Assembly (NCBI RefSeq): GCF_037126175.1
Contig: NZ_CP146986.1
Coordinates: 3,977,001-4,041,000 of the forward strand
Source of the DNA: Pseudomonas sp. RSB 5.4
Lineage (GTDB): Bacteria; Pseudomonadota; Gammaproteobacteria; Pseudomonadales; Pseudomonadaceae
Direction of reading: 5' to 3'
DNA length: 64,000 nt
Below are positions 30,551 through 38,478 of this stretch, piece after piece. The notes under the pieces are model-generated. The model made no database searches. It was not told the DNA's origin and saw only the letters and a program-made list of their open reading frames with translations. Position 1 is the first letter of the stretch. Each line of letters starts with the position of its first letter. Position numbers and translations under genes: made by a program.

Positions 30551-30578
30551 ATGTAGTATGCCTCGGCGCGCACTACAT
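30551..30578. promoter_or_regulatory. TGTAGT/ACTACA dyad upstream of glcB (candidate RccR site)
   Basis: ATGTAGT (30551-30557) and ACTACAT (30572-30578) are perfect 7-bp arms. glcB is an established target of the carbon regulator RccR in P. fluorescens, and I recall a TGTAGT/ACTACA-type motif for it, but not the exact spacing. The site is about 200 bases before the glcB start. Confidence 0.5.
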
Positions 30579-30780
30579 AACGCTGGATCGATGTCTGCCC
30601 AAGGCACGTTCGCAACCTTGAAAGCCCCGTCAGCAAGGCCCCCAAGCCGTTGATTGGTCCCAGCCCAGCCGCCAGCAATGGCATGTACTGGTCGGAAGGT
30701 TTGTGGTTTAAATGGCCAGAGGCTTCATTGTCAAATTGAAGAGCTGAAAAGCGAAATAGCTGAGCAGAGTGAGGCAAGCA

Positions 30781-32958
30781 ATGACTGAACACGTTCAAGT
30801 CGGTGGCCTGCAGGTCGCCAAAGTCCTGTTCGACTTCGTGAACAACGAAGCCATTCCCGGTACCGGCCTCACCGCCGAAAAATTCTGGGAAGGTGCCGAC
30901 AAGGTCATTCATGACCTGGCGCCGAAGAACAAAGCCCTACTCGCCAAACGCGATGACTTCCAGGCTCGCCTTGATGCCTGGCACCAGGAACATGCCGGCC
31001 AGGCGCACGACGCCGTGGCTTACAAAGCCTTCCTGCAAGAAATCGGTTATCTGCTGCCAGAAGCGGCTGATTTCCAGGCAACGACGCAAAATGTCGATGA
31101 TGAAATCGCCCGTACCGCCGGCCCGCAACTCGTGGTGCCGGTGATGAACGCCCGCTTTGCCCTCAACGCCTCGAACGCCCGCTGGGGTTCGCTGTACGAC
31201 GCCCTCTACGGCACCGACGCAATCAGCGAAGAAGGTGGTGCGGAAAAAGGCAAAGGCTACAACAAGGTGCGTGGCGATAAAGTCATCGCCTTCGCCCGTG
31301 CGTTCCTCGACGAAGCGGCGCCCCTGGCTGCCGGTTCCCACGTCGATTCGACGGCTTACAAGATCGTTGACGGCAAACTGCTGGTCACCCTCAAGGGCGG
31401 CAGCAACACTGGCCTGCGCAACGATGCACAACTGATCGGCTTCCAGGGCGATGCCAATGCCCCGATCGCGATCCTGCTGAAGAACCACGGCCTGCATTTC
31501 GAAATCCAGATCGACGCCAGCACCCCGGTCGGCCAGACCGATGCCGCCGGCGTCAAAGACATCCTGATGGAAGCGGCACTGACCACCATCATGGACTGCG
31601 AAGACTCCGTGGCCGCCGTCGATGCCGACGACAAAGTGGTGATCTACCGCAACTGGCTCGGCCTGATGAAGGGCGACCTGTCCGAAGAAGTCGCCAAGGG
31701 CGGCCAGACCTTCACCCGCACCATGAACCCGGATCGCACCTACACCAAGGTCGATGGCAGTGAACTGACCCTGCACGGTCGCTCGCTGCTGTTCGTGCGT
31801 AACGTCGGTCACCTGATGACCATCGACGCCATCCTGGACAAGGACGGCAACGAAGTGCCGGAAGGCATCCTCGACGGTCTGGTGACGTGCCTGGCGGCGA
31901 TGCACAACCTCAACGGCAACACCTCGCGCAAGAACACCCGCACCGGCTCGGTCTACATCGTCAAACCGAAGATGCACGGCCCGGAAGAAGCGGCGTTCAC
32001 CAACGAGTTGTTCGGTCGCATCGAAGATGTGCTGGGCCTCAAGCGCAACACCCTGAAAGTCGGGATCATGGACGAGGAGCGCCGCACCACGGTCAACCTC
32101 AAGGCCTGCATCAAGGCTGCCAGCGAGCGCGTGGTGTTCATCAACACCGGTTTCCTCGACCGTACCGGCGACGAAATCCACACTTCCATGGAAGCCGGCC
32201 CGATGGTGCGCAAAGCCGACATGAAGGCCGAGAAGTGGATCGGCGCCTACGAAAACTGGAACGTCGATATCGGTCTGAGCACCGGCCTGCAAGGTCGTGC
32301 GCAAATCGGTAAAGGCATGTGGGCGATGCCCGATCTGATGGCGGCGATGCTCGAACAGAAAATCGCTCACCCGCTGGCCGGTGCCAACACCGCCTGGGTG
32401 CCATCGCCGACCGCGGCTGCGCTGCACGCGCTGCATTACCACAAGGTCGACGTGTTCGCCCGTCAGGCCGAACTGGCCAAGCGTGCCCGTGCTTCGGTGG
32501 ACGACATCCTGACCATTCCGCTGGCGGTCAACCCAAGCTGGACGCCGGAACAGATCAAGAACGAACTGGACAACAACGCCCAGGGCATTCTCGGTTACGT
32601 GGTGCGCTGGATCGACCAGGGCGTGGGTTGTTCGAAGGTGCCGGACATCAATGACGTCGGCCTGATGGAAGACCGTGCAACGCTGCGGATCTCCAGCCAG
32701 CACATCGCCAACTGGCTGCGCCACGGTATCGTCACCGAAGCGCAAGTGATGGAAAGCCTCAAGCGCATGGCGCCGGTGGTCGACCGTCAGAACGCCAACG
32801 ACCCGCTGTACCGTCCGCTGGCACCGAACTTCGACAGCAACATCGCCTTCCAGGCGGCGGTCGAACTGGTGATCGAAGGCACCAAACAGCCGAACGGCTA
32901 CACCGAGCCGGTACTGCACCGTCGTCGTCGCGAGTTCAAGAAGGCCAACGGCCTGTAA
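30781..32958 (+). CDS. glcB: Malate synthase G
   Basis: A 725-residue monomeric malate synthase that condenses glyoxylate with acetyl-CoA, completing the glyoxylate shunt. Length equals P. aeruginosa Glc[16 protein letters not shown] and the [20 protein letters not shown] stretch are typical of isoform G, and [20 protein letters not shown] contributes substrate contacts. The ATG at 30781 gives [12 protein letters not shown]. Expression is expected on acetate and fatty acids, which fits the acyl-CoA dehydrogenases nearby. A strong terminator follows. Confidence 0.97.
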   Translation: MTEHVQVGGLQVAKVLFDFVNNEAIPGTGLTAEKFWEGADKVIHDLAPKNKALLAKRDDFQARLDAWHQEHAGQAHDAVAYKAFLQEIGYLLPEAADFQATTQNVDDEIARTAGPQLVVPVMNARFALNASNARWGSLYDALYGTDAISEEGGAEKGKGYNKVRGDKVIAFARAFLDEAAPLAAGSHVDSTAYKIVDGKLLVTLKGGSNTGLRNDAQLIGFQGDANAPIAILLKNHGLHFEIQIDASTPVGQTDAAGVKDILMEAALTTIMDCEDSVAAVDADDKVVIYRNWLGLMKGDLSEEVAKGGQTFTRTMNPDRTYTKVDGSELTLHGRSLLFVRNVGHLMTIDAILDKDGNEVPEGILDGLVTCLAAMHNLNGNTSRKNTRTGSVYIVKPKMHGPEEAAFTNELFGRIEDVLGLKRNTLKVGIMDEERRTTVNLKACIKAASERVVFINTGFLDRTGDEIHTSMEAGPMVRKADMKAEKWIGAYENWNVDIGLSTGLQGRAQIGKGMWAMPDLMAAMLEQKIAHPLAGANTAWVPSPTAAALHALHYHKVDVFARQAELAKRARASVDDILTIPLAVNPSWTPEQIKNELDNNAQGILGYVVRWIDQGVGCSKVPDINDVGLMEDRATLRISSQHIANWLRHGIVTEAQVMESLKRMAPVVDRQNANDPLYRPLAPNFDSNIAFQAAVELVIEGTKQPNGYTEPVLHRRRREFKKANGL

Positions 32959-32979
32959 CTAGCGCTGAAGCCGGACATG

Positions 32980-33011
32980 AAAAAGCCCTGATCTTGCGAT
33001 CAGGGCTTTTT
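32980..33011 (+). terminator. Terminator of glcB
   Basis: AAAAAGCCCTGAT and ATCAGGGCTTTTT arms around a five-base loop, ending in a T run, 22 bases after the stop. Confidence 0.93.
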
Positions 33012-33043
33012 CGTTTGGACTGAACTCCCAGGCAGGCAGTAAT

Positions 33044-33179
33044 CCCTGTGGCGAGGGAGCTTGCTCCCGCTCGGCGGCGCAGCCGTCGTAAATTCAGCGA
33101 AGGCGATGTGTCAGGATTAATGTGGATGCAGGATTTGGGGCCGCTTCGCAGCCCAGCGGGAGCAAGCTCTCGCCACAAG
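33044..33179. repeat. REP pair 8 (type B) after glcB
   Basis: Two type B units; the interior has palindromic GGCGGCGCAGCCGTCG and GGGGCCGCTTCGCAGCCC-like blocks, the same plan as pairs 15 and 17. It sits between convergent gene ends. Confidence 0.92.
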
Positions 33180-33197
33180 GGTAGCGGCTAAACACGA

Positions 33198-33644
33198 TTA
33201 CGGATCAATGCCCAATTCGTGTTTGACCAAGCCAAGCAACTTCGCCGTATCAATCGGCTTGAGCAGAAAATCCACCACGCTCAAATGCATCGCCGCGATG
33301 GCGTCCTTCACATCCGCGTCGCCGGAAACAATGATGATCGGCATCGCTGCCCTTACCGACTCGCGCACCTGCCGAATCAAGTCCAGACCACCGACGTTGC
33401 CCATGCGCAAATCAGTGATCACCAGGCCAATCGAGGGTTTTTCCGCGAGCATCTTCAGCGCGGTTTCGCCGCTGGCGGCGGTCATGCAATGAATGCCATC
33501 CAACGCGAGTATCTCCGACAAAAGCTCCCGGGCGTCCTTGTCGTCATCGACGATCAGTACACGCTGCGGCGGCAGATCGGGTTCGAGCATTACAGCACTG
33601 AGCGCTTCACGCTCGGCGTCGCTCAAAATATCGTGGTCGGACAT
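33198..33644 (-). CDS. Receiver-only response regulator
   Basis: A 148-residue protein with a 27-residue N-terminal tail and one receiver domain; there is no output domain. The acidic pocket is VDDDKD, the phosphorylated Asp is Asp78 (VITDLRM), and the conserved lysine is in LLKPID. It probably acts by protein contact or as a phosphate sink. It diverges from the cNMP/CBS/DUF294 gene across 253 bases; no histidine kinase is adjacent. Confidence 0.88.
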   Translation of the reverse strand: MSDHDILSDAEREALSAVMLEPDLPPQRVLIVDDDKDARELLSEILALDGIHCMTAASGETALKMLAEKPSIGLVITDLRMGNVGGLDLIRQVRESVRAAMPIIIVSGDADVKDAIAAMHLSVVDFLLKPIDTAKLLGLVKHELGIDP

Positions 33645-33897
33645 GGGATTCTCTACGTTTTCAATTCAGTCACCTGGCACAGTCGTCAGACATCGCTAAG
33701 CAGAGCTTCAATGTGCACTTCGTCGGATTTTTTTCCAAGAGGCTGGCGGGAGAATTTCCGACTGTTTTTGTAGGGCACTTCCCAAATGTGCCGAACGGCA
33801 GCGCAAACCTAGACTTACGTCCAATGGGCACCCCGCGCGCAGGGGCCGACCATGGCTGCAACGATCCGACAACAACAATTCAAAAAAGACTGCGGTA
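33645..33897. promoter_or_regulatory. Divergent promoter region of the response regulator and DUF294 genes
   Basis: A 253-base gap without genes. It holds GGCAC/GTGCC inverted arms around TTCCCAAAT (near 33775-33793) and, shortly after, TTACGTCCAATG. I cannot assign a -10/-35 pair. Confidence 0.35.
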
Positions 33898-35838
33898 ATG
33901 GTTATGAGTAAAGCGGACGCCTTCACCCAGGCAGGGAAAACCGCGGTGTTGCAGAACATTCAGGGCACCCTGCAATTCCTTCAGCGCTTCCCGCCCTTCA
34001 ATCAGATGGAACACGCGCACCTGGCTTATCTGGTGGAACAATGTCAGCTGCGTTTCTATGGCCAGGGTGAGAGCATCATCAAACCCGCCGACGGGCCGGT
34101 CGAATATTTCTACATCGTCAAACAGGGTCGCGTGGTCGGCGAACGCCAGCACATCACCCGGCCCGGCACCGAAACCACCTTCGAGATCACCACCGGGGAA
34201 TGCTTCCCGCTGGCCGCGCTGATTGGCGAACGGGCGACCCGCACCGAGCATCTGGCCAGCGAAGACACCTTCTGCCTGCAACTGAACAAACCGGCGTTCA
34301 TCAAACTGTTCGCCCTGTCCAACAGCTTCCGTGATTTCGCTTTGCGCGGGGTCAGCAGCCTGCTCGATCAGGTCAACCAGCAAGTCCAGCAGAAAGCCGT
34401 GGAAACCCTCGGCACCCAGTACTCGCTGAACACCCGCCTCGGCGAATTGGCGATGCGCCATCCGGTGACCTGCAGCCTGGACACGCCACTGCGCGAAGCG
34501 GTGAAGCTGATGCACGAGCAACAGGTCGGCAGCATCGTCGCGGTGGATGAACACAAGGCGCCGCTGGGGATTTTCACCCTGCGCGATCTGCGCGAAGTGG
34601 TCGCCAATGGCAGTGGTGATTTCAGCGAAACCATCGAGCGACACATGACCTGTTCGCCGTTCTTTCTGTCGCCCGATCACAGCGCATTCGACGCGGCGAT
34701 TGCCATGACCGAACGGCACATCGCCCACGTTTGTCTGGTCAAGGATCAGCGTCTGTGTGGCGTGGTTTCCGAGCGCGACCTGTTCTCGCTGCAACGGGTC
34801 GACCTGGTGCACCTGGCCCGGACCATCCGCAGTGCCCAGCGCATCGAGCAACTGGTGAGCCTGCGCGGCGAGATCGGCCAACTGGTCGAACGCATGCTCG
34901 CCCACGGTGCGTCTTCGACGCAGATCACCCACATCATCACCCTGCTCAACGACCACACCGTGTGCCGGGTGATCGAACTGACCCTCGCCGAAAAAGGCGA
35001 CCCCGGCGTGCCGTTCAGTTGGCTGTGTTTCGGCAGCGAAGGCCGGCGCGAACAGACGCTGCACACCGATCAGGACAACGGCATTCTGTTCGAAGCGCGG
35101 GACGCGGCACACGCGGCGGAGATTCGCGGCAAGCTGCTGCCAATCGCCCAGCAGATCAACCAGAGCCTGGCGCAGTGCGGCTTCAGTCTGTGCAAGGGCA
35201 ACATCATGGCCGGCAACCCCGAACTGTGTCTGTCGCGGGCGGAATGGGCGCGGCGCTTTGCGGCGTTCATCCGCGAGGCAACGCCGGAGAACCTGCTCGG
35301 TTCGAGCATCTATTTCGACCTGCGAGTGGTCTGGGGTGACGAAAAAGGCTGCGCGCAACTGCGCCGGGGGATTCTCGATCAGGTCGGCGACAACCGTCTG
35401 TTCCAGCGCATGCTGGCCGAGAATGCCCTGCGTAATCGTCCGCCAGTGGGGCGTTTCCGCGAGTTTGTGCTGGCGCGCAAAAACGGCGAGAAAGCCACCC
35501 TAGACCTCAAGGTTCAGGGCCTGACGCCCTTCGTCGACGGCGCACGCCTGTTGGCCCTGGCCAATGGCATCGAAACCAACAACACCCTCGAACGCTTGCG
35601 CCAACTGGTTGAAAAAGAGGTGATCGAACGTCTCGACGGCGCCGCGTATGAAGAGGCCTATCATTTCATCCAGCAGACGCGCATGCAGCAACACCAGATC
35701 CAGACGCGGGAAAATCTGCCATGGTCGAACCGGGTCGATCCCGACAGCCTCAATCATCTGGACCGGCGCATCCTGCGTGAATCCCTGCGCCAGGCGCAGC
35801 GCCTGCAAAGCAGCCTGGCCCTGCGGTATCAGCTATGA
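33898..35838 (+). CDS. cNMP-binding/CBS/DUF294 nucleotidyltransferase-like protein
   Basis: A 646-residue multidomain signalling protein: cyclic-nucleotide-binding domain (about 35-140), a CBS pair (about 180-295, VTCSLDTPLREAVKLMHEQQ), a DUF294 nucleotidyltransferase-like core with GSEGRREQTLHTDQDNG (about 380-400), and a DUF294 C-terminal substrate domain. In Pseudomonas this gene, with the exonuclease that follows, is often found near acetate-uptake genes (from memory), though none are here. Two ATGs two codons apart are possible starts. Its function is not established. Confidence 0.87.
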   Translation: MVMSKADAFTQAGKTAVLQNIQGTLQFLQRFPPFNQMEHAHLAYLVEQCQLRFYGQGESIIKPADGPVEYFYIVKQGRVVGERQHITRPGTETTFEITTGECFPLAALIGERATRTEHLASEDTFCLQLNKPAFIKLFALSNSFRDFALRGVSSLLDQVNQQVQQKAVETLGTQYSLNTRLGELAMRHPVTCSLDTPLREAVKLMHEQQVGSIVAVDEHKAPLGIFTLRDLREVVANGSGDFSETIERHMTCSPFFLSPDHSAFDAAIAMTERHIAHVCLVKDQRLCGVVSERDLFSLQRVDLVHLARTIRSAQRIEQLVSLRGEIGQLVERMLAHGASSTQITHIITLLNDHTVCRVIELTLAEKGDPGVPFSWLCFGSEGRREQTLHTDQDNGILFEARDAAHAAEIRGKLLPIAQQINQSLAQCGFSLCKGNIMAGNPELCLSRAEWARRFAAFIREATPENLLGSSIYFDLRVVWGDEKGCAQLRRGILDQVGDNRLFQRMLAENALRNRPPVGRFREFVLARKNGEKATLDLKVQGLTPFVDGARLLALANGIETNNTLERLRQLVEKEVIERLDGAAYEEAYHFIQQTRMQQHQIQTRENLPWSNRVDPDSLNHLDRRILRESLRQAQRLQSSLALRYQL

Positions 35839-36542
35839 GCCTGTTCTCGTGGCTGCGGCCGGCCAGCCCCCTGCTGTCGGCAGACCTGCAACAACGTCTG
35901 GCAAAACTGCCGGCGATCAGCGAACTGAAAGAATGCAGCCTGCGCGAACAGCGCTGGGTGGTGCTCGATCTGGAAACTACCGGGCTGAACCTGAACAAGG
36001 ATCGCGTGCTGTCGATCGGCGCGGTGGTCATCGAAGACGGCGCGATCGACTTCAGTCAGCAGTTCGAGCGCACTCTGCAATGTCGGGAGCTGAAGCTCAG
36101 CCCGAGCGTGTTGATCCATGGCTTGGGGCCGAACGCGATTGCCGCCGGCAGCGACCCGGCCGAGGCGTTGCTGGAGCTTATGGAATTTATCGATGACAGC
36201 CCGGTGCTGGCGTTTCATGCGCCCTTCGATCAGCACATGCTTGGGCGCGCGCTGCGGGAACACCTGGGTTACAAGCTGCAGAATGTGTTTCTGGATGTCG
36301 CGGACATGGCGCCGCTGCTGTGTCCGCAGGCGAATATCCGCGAGGCCGGGCTGGACGAATGGATCGACTGGTTCAGGCTGGAGGTGTTCGAGCGGCACAA
36401 CGCGAGTGCCGATGCGCTGGCCACGGCAGAGCTGGCGTTGATTCTGTTCAGCCGCGCGCGACAGCAGCAGATTCATAGTCCGCTGAATCTGCAGCAACGC
36501 TTGAGTCAGTGGAAGCGCCGACAGCAGGCGCCTTCCTTGTAG
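35835..36542 (+). CDS. DnaQ-type 3'-5' exonuclease
   Basis: A 235-residue DEDDh exonuclease. Asp45 and Glu47 (VVLDLETTGLN), the AFHAPFDQHML block and the HNASADALATAEL block give the four acidic residues and the histidine. It resembles the proofreading epsilon subunit but lacks its polymerase-binding tail, so it is a separate exonuclease. It starts in the stop of the DUF294 gene (ATGA), so the two are translationally coupled. Confidence 0.9.
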   Translation: MSLFSWLRPASPLLSADLQQRLAKLPAISELKECSLREQRWVVLDLETTGLNLNKDRVLSIGAVVIEDGAIDFSQQFERTLQCRELKLSPSVLIHGLGPNAIAAGSDPAEALLELMEFIDDSPVLAFHAPFDQHMLGRALREHLGYKLQNVFLDVADMAPLLCPQANIREAGLDEWIDWFRLEVFERHNASADALATAELALILFSRARQQQIHSPLNLQQRLSQWKRRQQAPSL

Positions 36543-36565
36543 ATTTTCGGCGCCTGTTCCGGCCC

Positions 36566-36630
36566 CTTCGCGAGCAAGCCCGCTCCCACCCTGGAACGCA
36601 TTCCCCTGTGGGAGCGGGCTTGCTCGCGAA
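36566..36630. repeat. REP pair 9 (type A, compact)
   Basis: A short-interior type A pair after the exonuclease gene. It shares a 16-base flank, GGCGCCTGTTCCGGCC (36549-36564), with pair 12. Confidence 0.92.
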
Positions 36631-36696
36631 GAACGATGACGCGGTCCTGCTGATACCACCCGACCAGTGGCCAATTGCTAACCATTCCCACCTCTG

Positions 36697-36718
36697 CGAG
36701 AATCGCGAACAATTCTCG
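36697..36718 (+). promoter_or_regulatory. Inverted repeat upstream of the ECF sigma gene (possible Fur site)
   Basis: CGAGAAT (36697-36703) and ATTCTCG (36712-36718) are perfect 7-bp arms with eight bases between. The ATTCTCG half resembles Pseudomonas Fur half-sites, and iron control is expected for this gene class, but the full 19-mer match is only 9/19. Confidence 0.35.
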
Positions 36719-36748
36719 TTGGTTAACATTTCCCAATCGGTGCGTCTG

Positions 36749-37267
36749 GTGTCGTCAGTCCCAAGCCCTCACAGTGAACTCGTCGGTGCGTTGTATCGTG
36801 ACCATCGCGGTTGGCTGCTGAGCTGGCTGCGGCGCAATGTGGCTTGCCCGCAACGGGCCGAAGACCTGAGTCAGGACACCTTCGTCCGTCTGCTCGGTCG
36901 CGATGAGTTGCTGACGCCGCGCGAACCCCGGGCGTTTCTGGTGGCGATCGCCAAGGGCCTGCTGTTCGACTACTTCCGCCGCGCCGCACTGGAGCAGGCC
37001 TACCTCGCCGAGCTGATGCTGATCCCCGAAGGCGAACAACCCTCGGTCGAAGAGCAGCAACTGATCCTCGAAGACCTCAAGGCTATCGACCGCTTGCTCG
37101 GCAAGCTGTCGACCAAGGCCCGCGCCGCCTTCCTTTATAACCGCCTCGACGGCCTCGGCCATGCTGAAATCGCCGCGAAGCTTGGCGTCTCCGTGCCGCG
37201 TGTGCGGCAGTACCTCGCGCAGGGCATCCGCCAGTGCTACATCGCCCTGTACGGTGAGCCGACATGA
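36749..37267 (+). CDS. fiuI: FecI-type ECF sigma factor (FiuI-like)
   Basis: A 172-residue iron-starvation ECF sigma factor. Region 2 is RAEDLSQDTFVRLLGR and region 4 is HAEIAAKLGVSVPRVRQYLA. It should transcribe the receptor gene downstream once FiuR relays the ferri-siderophore signal. No ATG is available, and upstream in-frame codons translate REP DNA. I choose GTG 36749 (MSSVPSPHSEL), but GTG 36740 or TTG 36719 are possible. It overlaps fecR-like fiuR by ATGA. The fiu name rests on the same gene order near glcB and cre in PAO1 as I remember it. Confidence 0.78.
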   Translation: MSSVPSPHSELVGALYRDHRGWLLSWLRRNVACPQRAEDLSQDTFVRLLGRDELLTPREPRAFLVAIAKGLLFDYFRRAALEQAYLAELMLIPEGEQPSVEEQQLILEDLKAIDRLLGKLSTKARAAFLYNRLDGLGHAEIAAKLGVSVPRVRQYLAQGIRQCYIALYGEPT

Positions 37268-38235
37268 GCCCGGCCAGCTCCAAACCGGTCTCCGCGCAGG
37301 TGCTGGATGCGGCGATTGCCTGGCAGTTGTCGCTGGATTCCGGCAGTCCGCTGGAGCGCGAGGAGTTCGCCAAATGGCATGCAGCGAATGAAGAACACGC
37401 CCGCGCCTGGCGGCAGTTGGGCATGCTCGATCAGCGCTTCAGCGTCGCCAATGGCCCGGCCCGCGCGGCCCTGCTGCAATCGCGCGAAGGCATTCGGCGG
37501 CGCGTGCGCAAGCTCGGCAGCGGATTGGCCAGCGTGGTGGCGCTCGTCGGTCTGGCGTTGTTTGCCGGTGATCGCTACTTGCCGCTGGATTACTGGCTCG
37601 CCGATCAACGCACCGCCACCGGCGAGCAGCGTACGGTGCGGCTGGCCGATGGCACCGTGCTCAACCTCAACACCCACAGCGCGGTGGATGTGCGTTTCGA
37701 TGCCAGGCAGCGGCTGATCGTGTTGCAGGAAGGCGAGATCATGGTCGAGACCGGTCACGGCGATACGCGACCGTTCATCGTCGAAACCCGCGAAGGCAGC
37801 ATGCGCGCGCTGGGCACGCGGTTTCTGGTCAAGCGTGAAGACCAAGGCACGCGCCTGAGCGTCCTGCAATCGGCGGTGGCCGTGCATCCGCAAAGTCACC
37901 CCGAAGAGCAGATCCTGCGCGAAGGCCAGCAAGTGCTGATTCGCAACGACGGCCTCGACACGGTCGCTGCGCTCACGCCCGGCGCCGATGCCTGGACCCG
38001 CGGCATGCTCGTGGTAGACAACGCGCGGCTCGCAGACCTGGTGCATGAACTGGCTCGTTATCGCCGCGGATATCTGGGCGTGGCGCCGGAAGTCGCTGAC
38101 CTGCGCATTACCGGCAGCTTCCCGCTGCACGACACCGACAAGGCCCTGAGCGCCCTGCTGCCGACCCTGCCGGTGCAGATCGAGCAGCACACGCCGTATT
38201 GGGTCACGGTGGCGAAGGCTGATACCAAGCCCTGA
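37264..38235 (+). CDS. fiuR: FecR-type anti-sigma/signal transducer (FiuR-like)
   Basis: A 323-residue inner-membrane regulator. The cytoplasmic N-terminus (DUF4880, AAIAWQLSLDSGSPLEREEF) holds the sigma factor, a single membrane helix lies at about 85-105, and the periplasmic FecR domain (about 115-205) plus an STN-like tail contact the receptor. It is translated from the ATGA overlap with the sigma gene. It passes the signal from FiuA across the membrane by regulated proteolysis, as known for the family. Confidence 0.85.
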   Translation: MSPASSKPVSAQVLDAAIAWQLSLDSGSPLEREEFAKWHAANEEHARAWRQLGMLDQRFSVANGPARAALLQSREGIRRRVRKLGSGLASVVALVGLALFAGDRYLPLDYWLADQRTATGEQRTVRLADGTVLNLNTHSAVDVRFDARQRLIVLQEGEIMVETGHGDTRPFIVETREGSMRALGTRFLVKREDQGTRLSVLQSAVAVHPQSHPEEQILREGQQVLIRNDGLDTVAALTPGADAWTRGMLVVDNARLADLVHELARYRRGYLGVAPEVADLRITGSFPLHDTDKALSALLPTLPVQIEQHTPYWVTVAKADTKP

Positions 38236-38258
38236 ATTATCGAGTGCCTGACAAATTG

Positions 38259-38325
38259 CTTTCGCGAGCAGGCTCGCTCCCACATTGGAATGCGTTCACC
38301 TGTGGGAGCGAGCCTGCTCGCGAAT
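38259..38325. repeat. REP pair 10 (type A, compact)
   Basis: Short-interior pair between fiuR and fiuA with CGAGCAGGCTCGCTCC cores (a C-to-G variant of type A). Interior close to pairs 9 and 12. Confidence 0.9.
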
Positions 38326-38387
38326 GGGCCATCGGTAGCACCCTGGAAAAGGCTCTGCCCACTCCTTCAGCAGCCCCACTCCCAGTT

Positions 38388-38406
38388 AATCGAAATTATT
38401 TTCATC
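38388..38406 (+). promoter_or_regulatory. Possible Fur-like site before fiuA
   Basis: AATCGAAATTATTTTCATC, read on the minus strand, matches 11 of 19 bases of the Fur consensus. It lies 73 bases before the receptor start, in the only A/T-rich part of the gap. Weak by itself. Confidence 0.3.
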
Positions 38407-38478
38407 CAGCCCTATCACTTTTCAATTCTCGTCCGGCACACAGGCAATTGAGAAATATTTCCATTCAGGAGCCTTCGC

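Larger units (their letters stand above)
30175..30780. other. 606-bp divergent intergenic region upstream of glcB
   Basis: No convincing gene on either strand. It holds REP pair 7 (30262-30373) and then about 400 bases of less GC-rich DNA containing the dyad at 30551-30578 and the glcB leader. A short reading frame through this stretch starts in REP DNA and looks spurious. Confidence 0.7.

Noticed and set aside
30937..32919. 660-codon open frame antisense to glcB
   Set aside because: Mirror frame of a certain gene; no start signal or domain.
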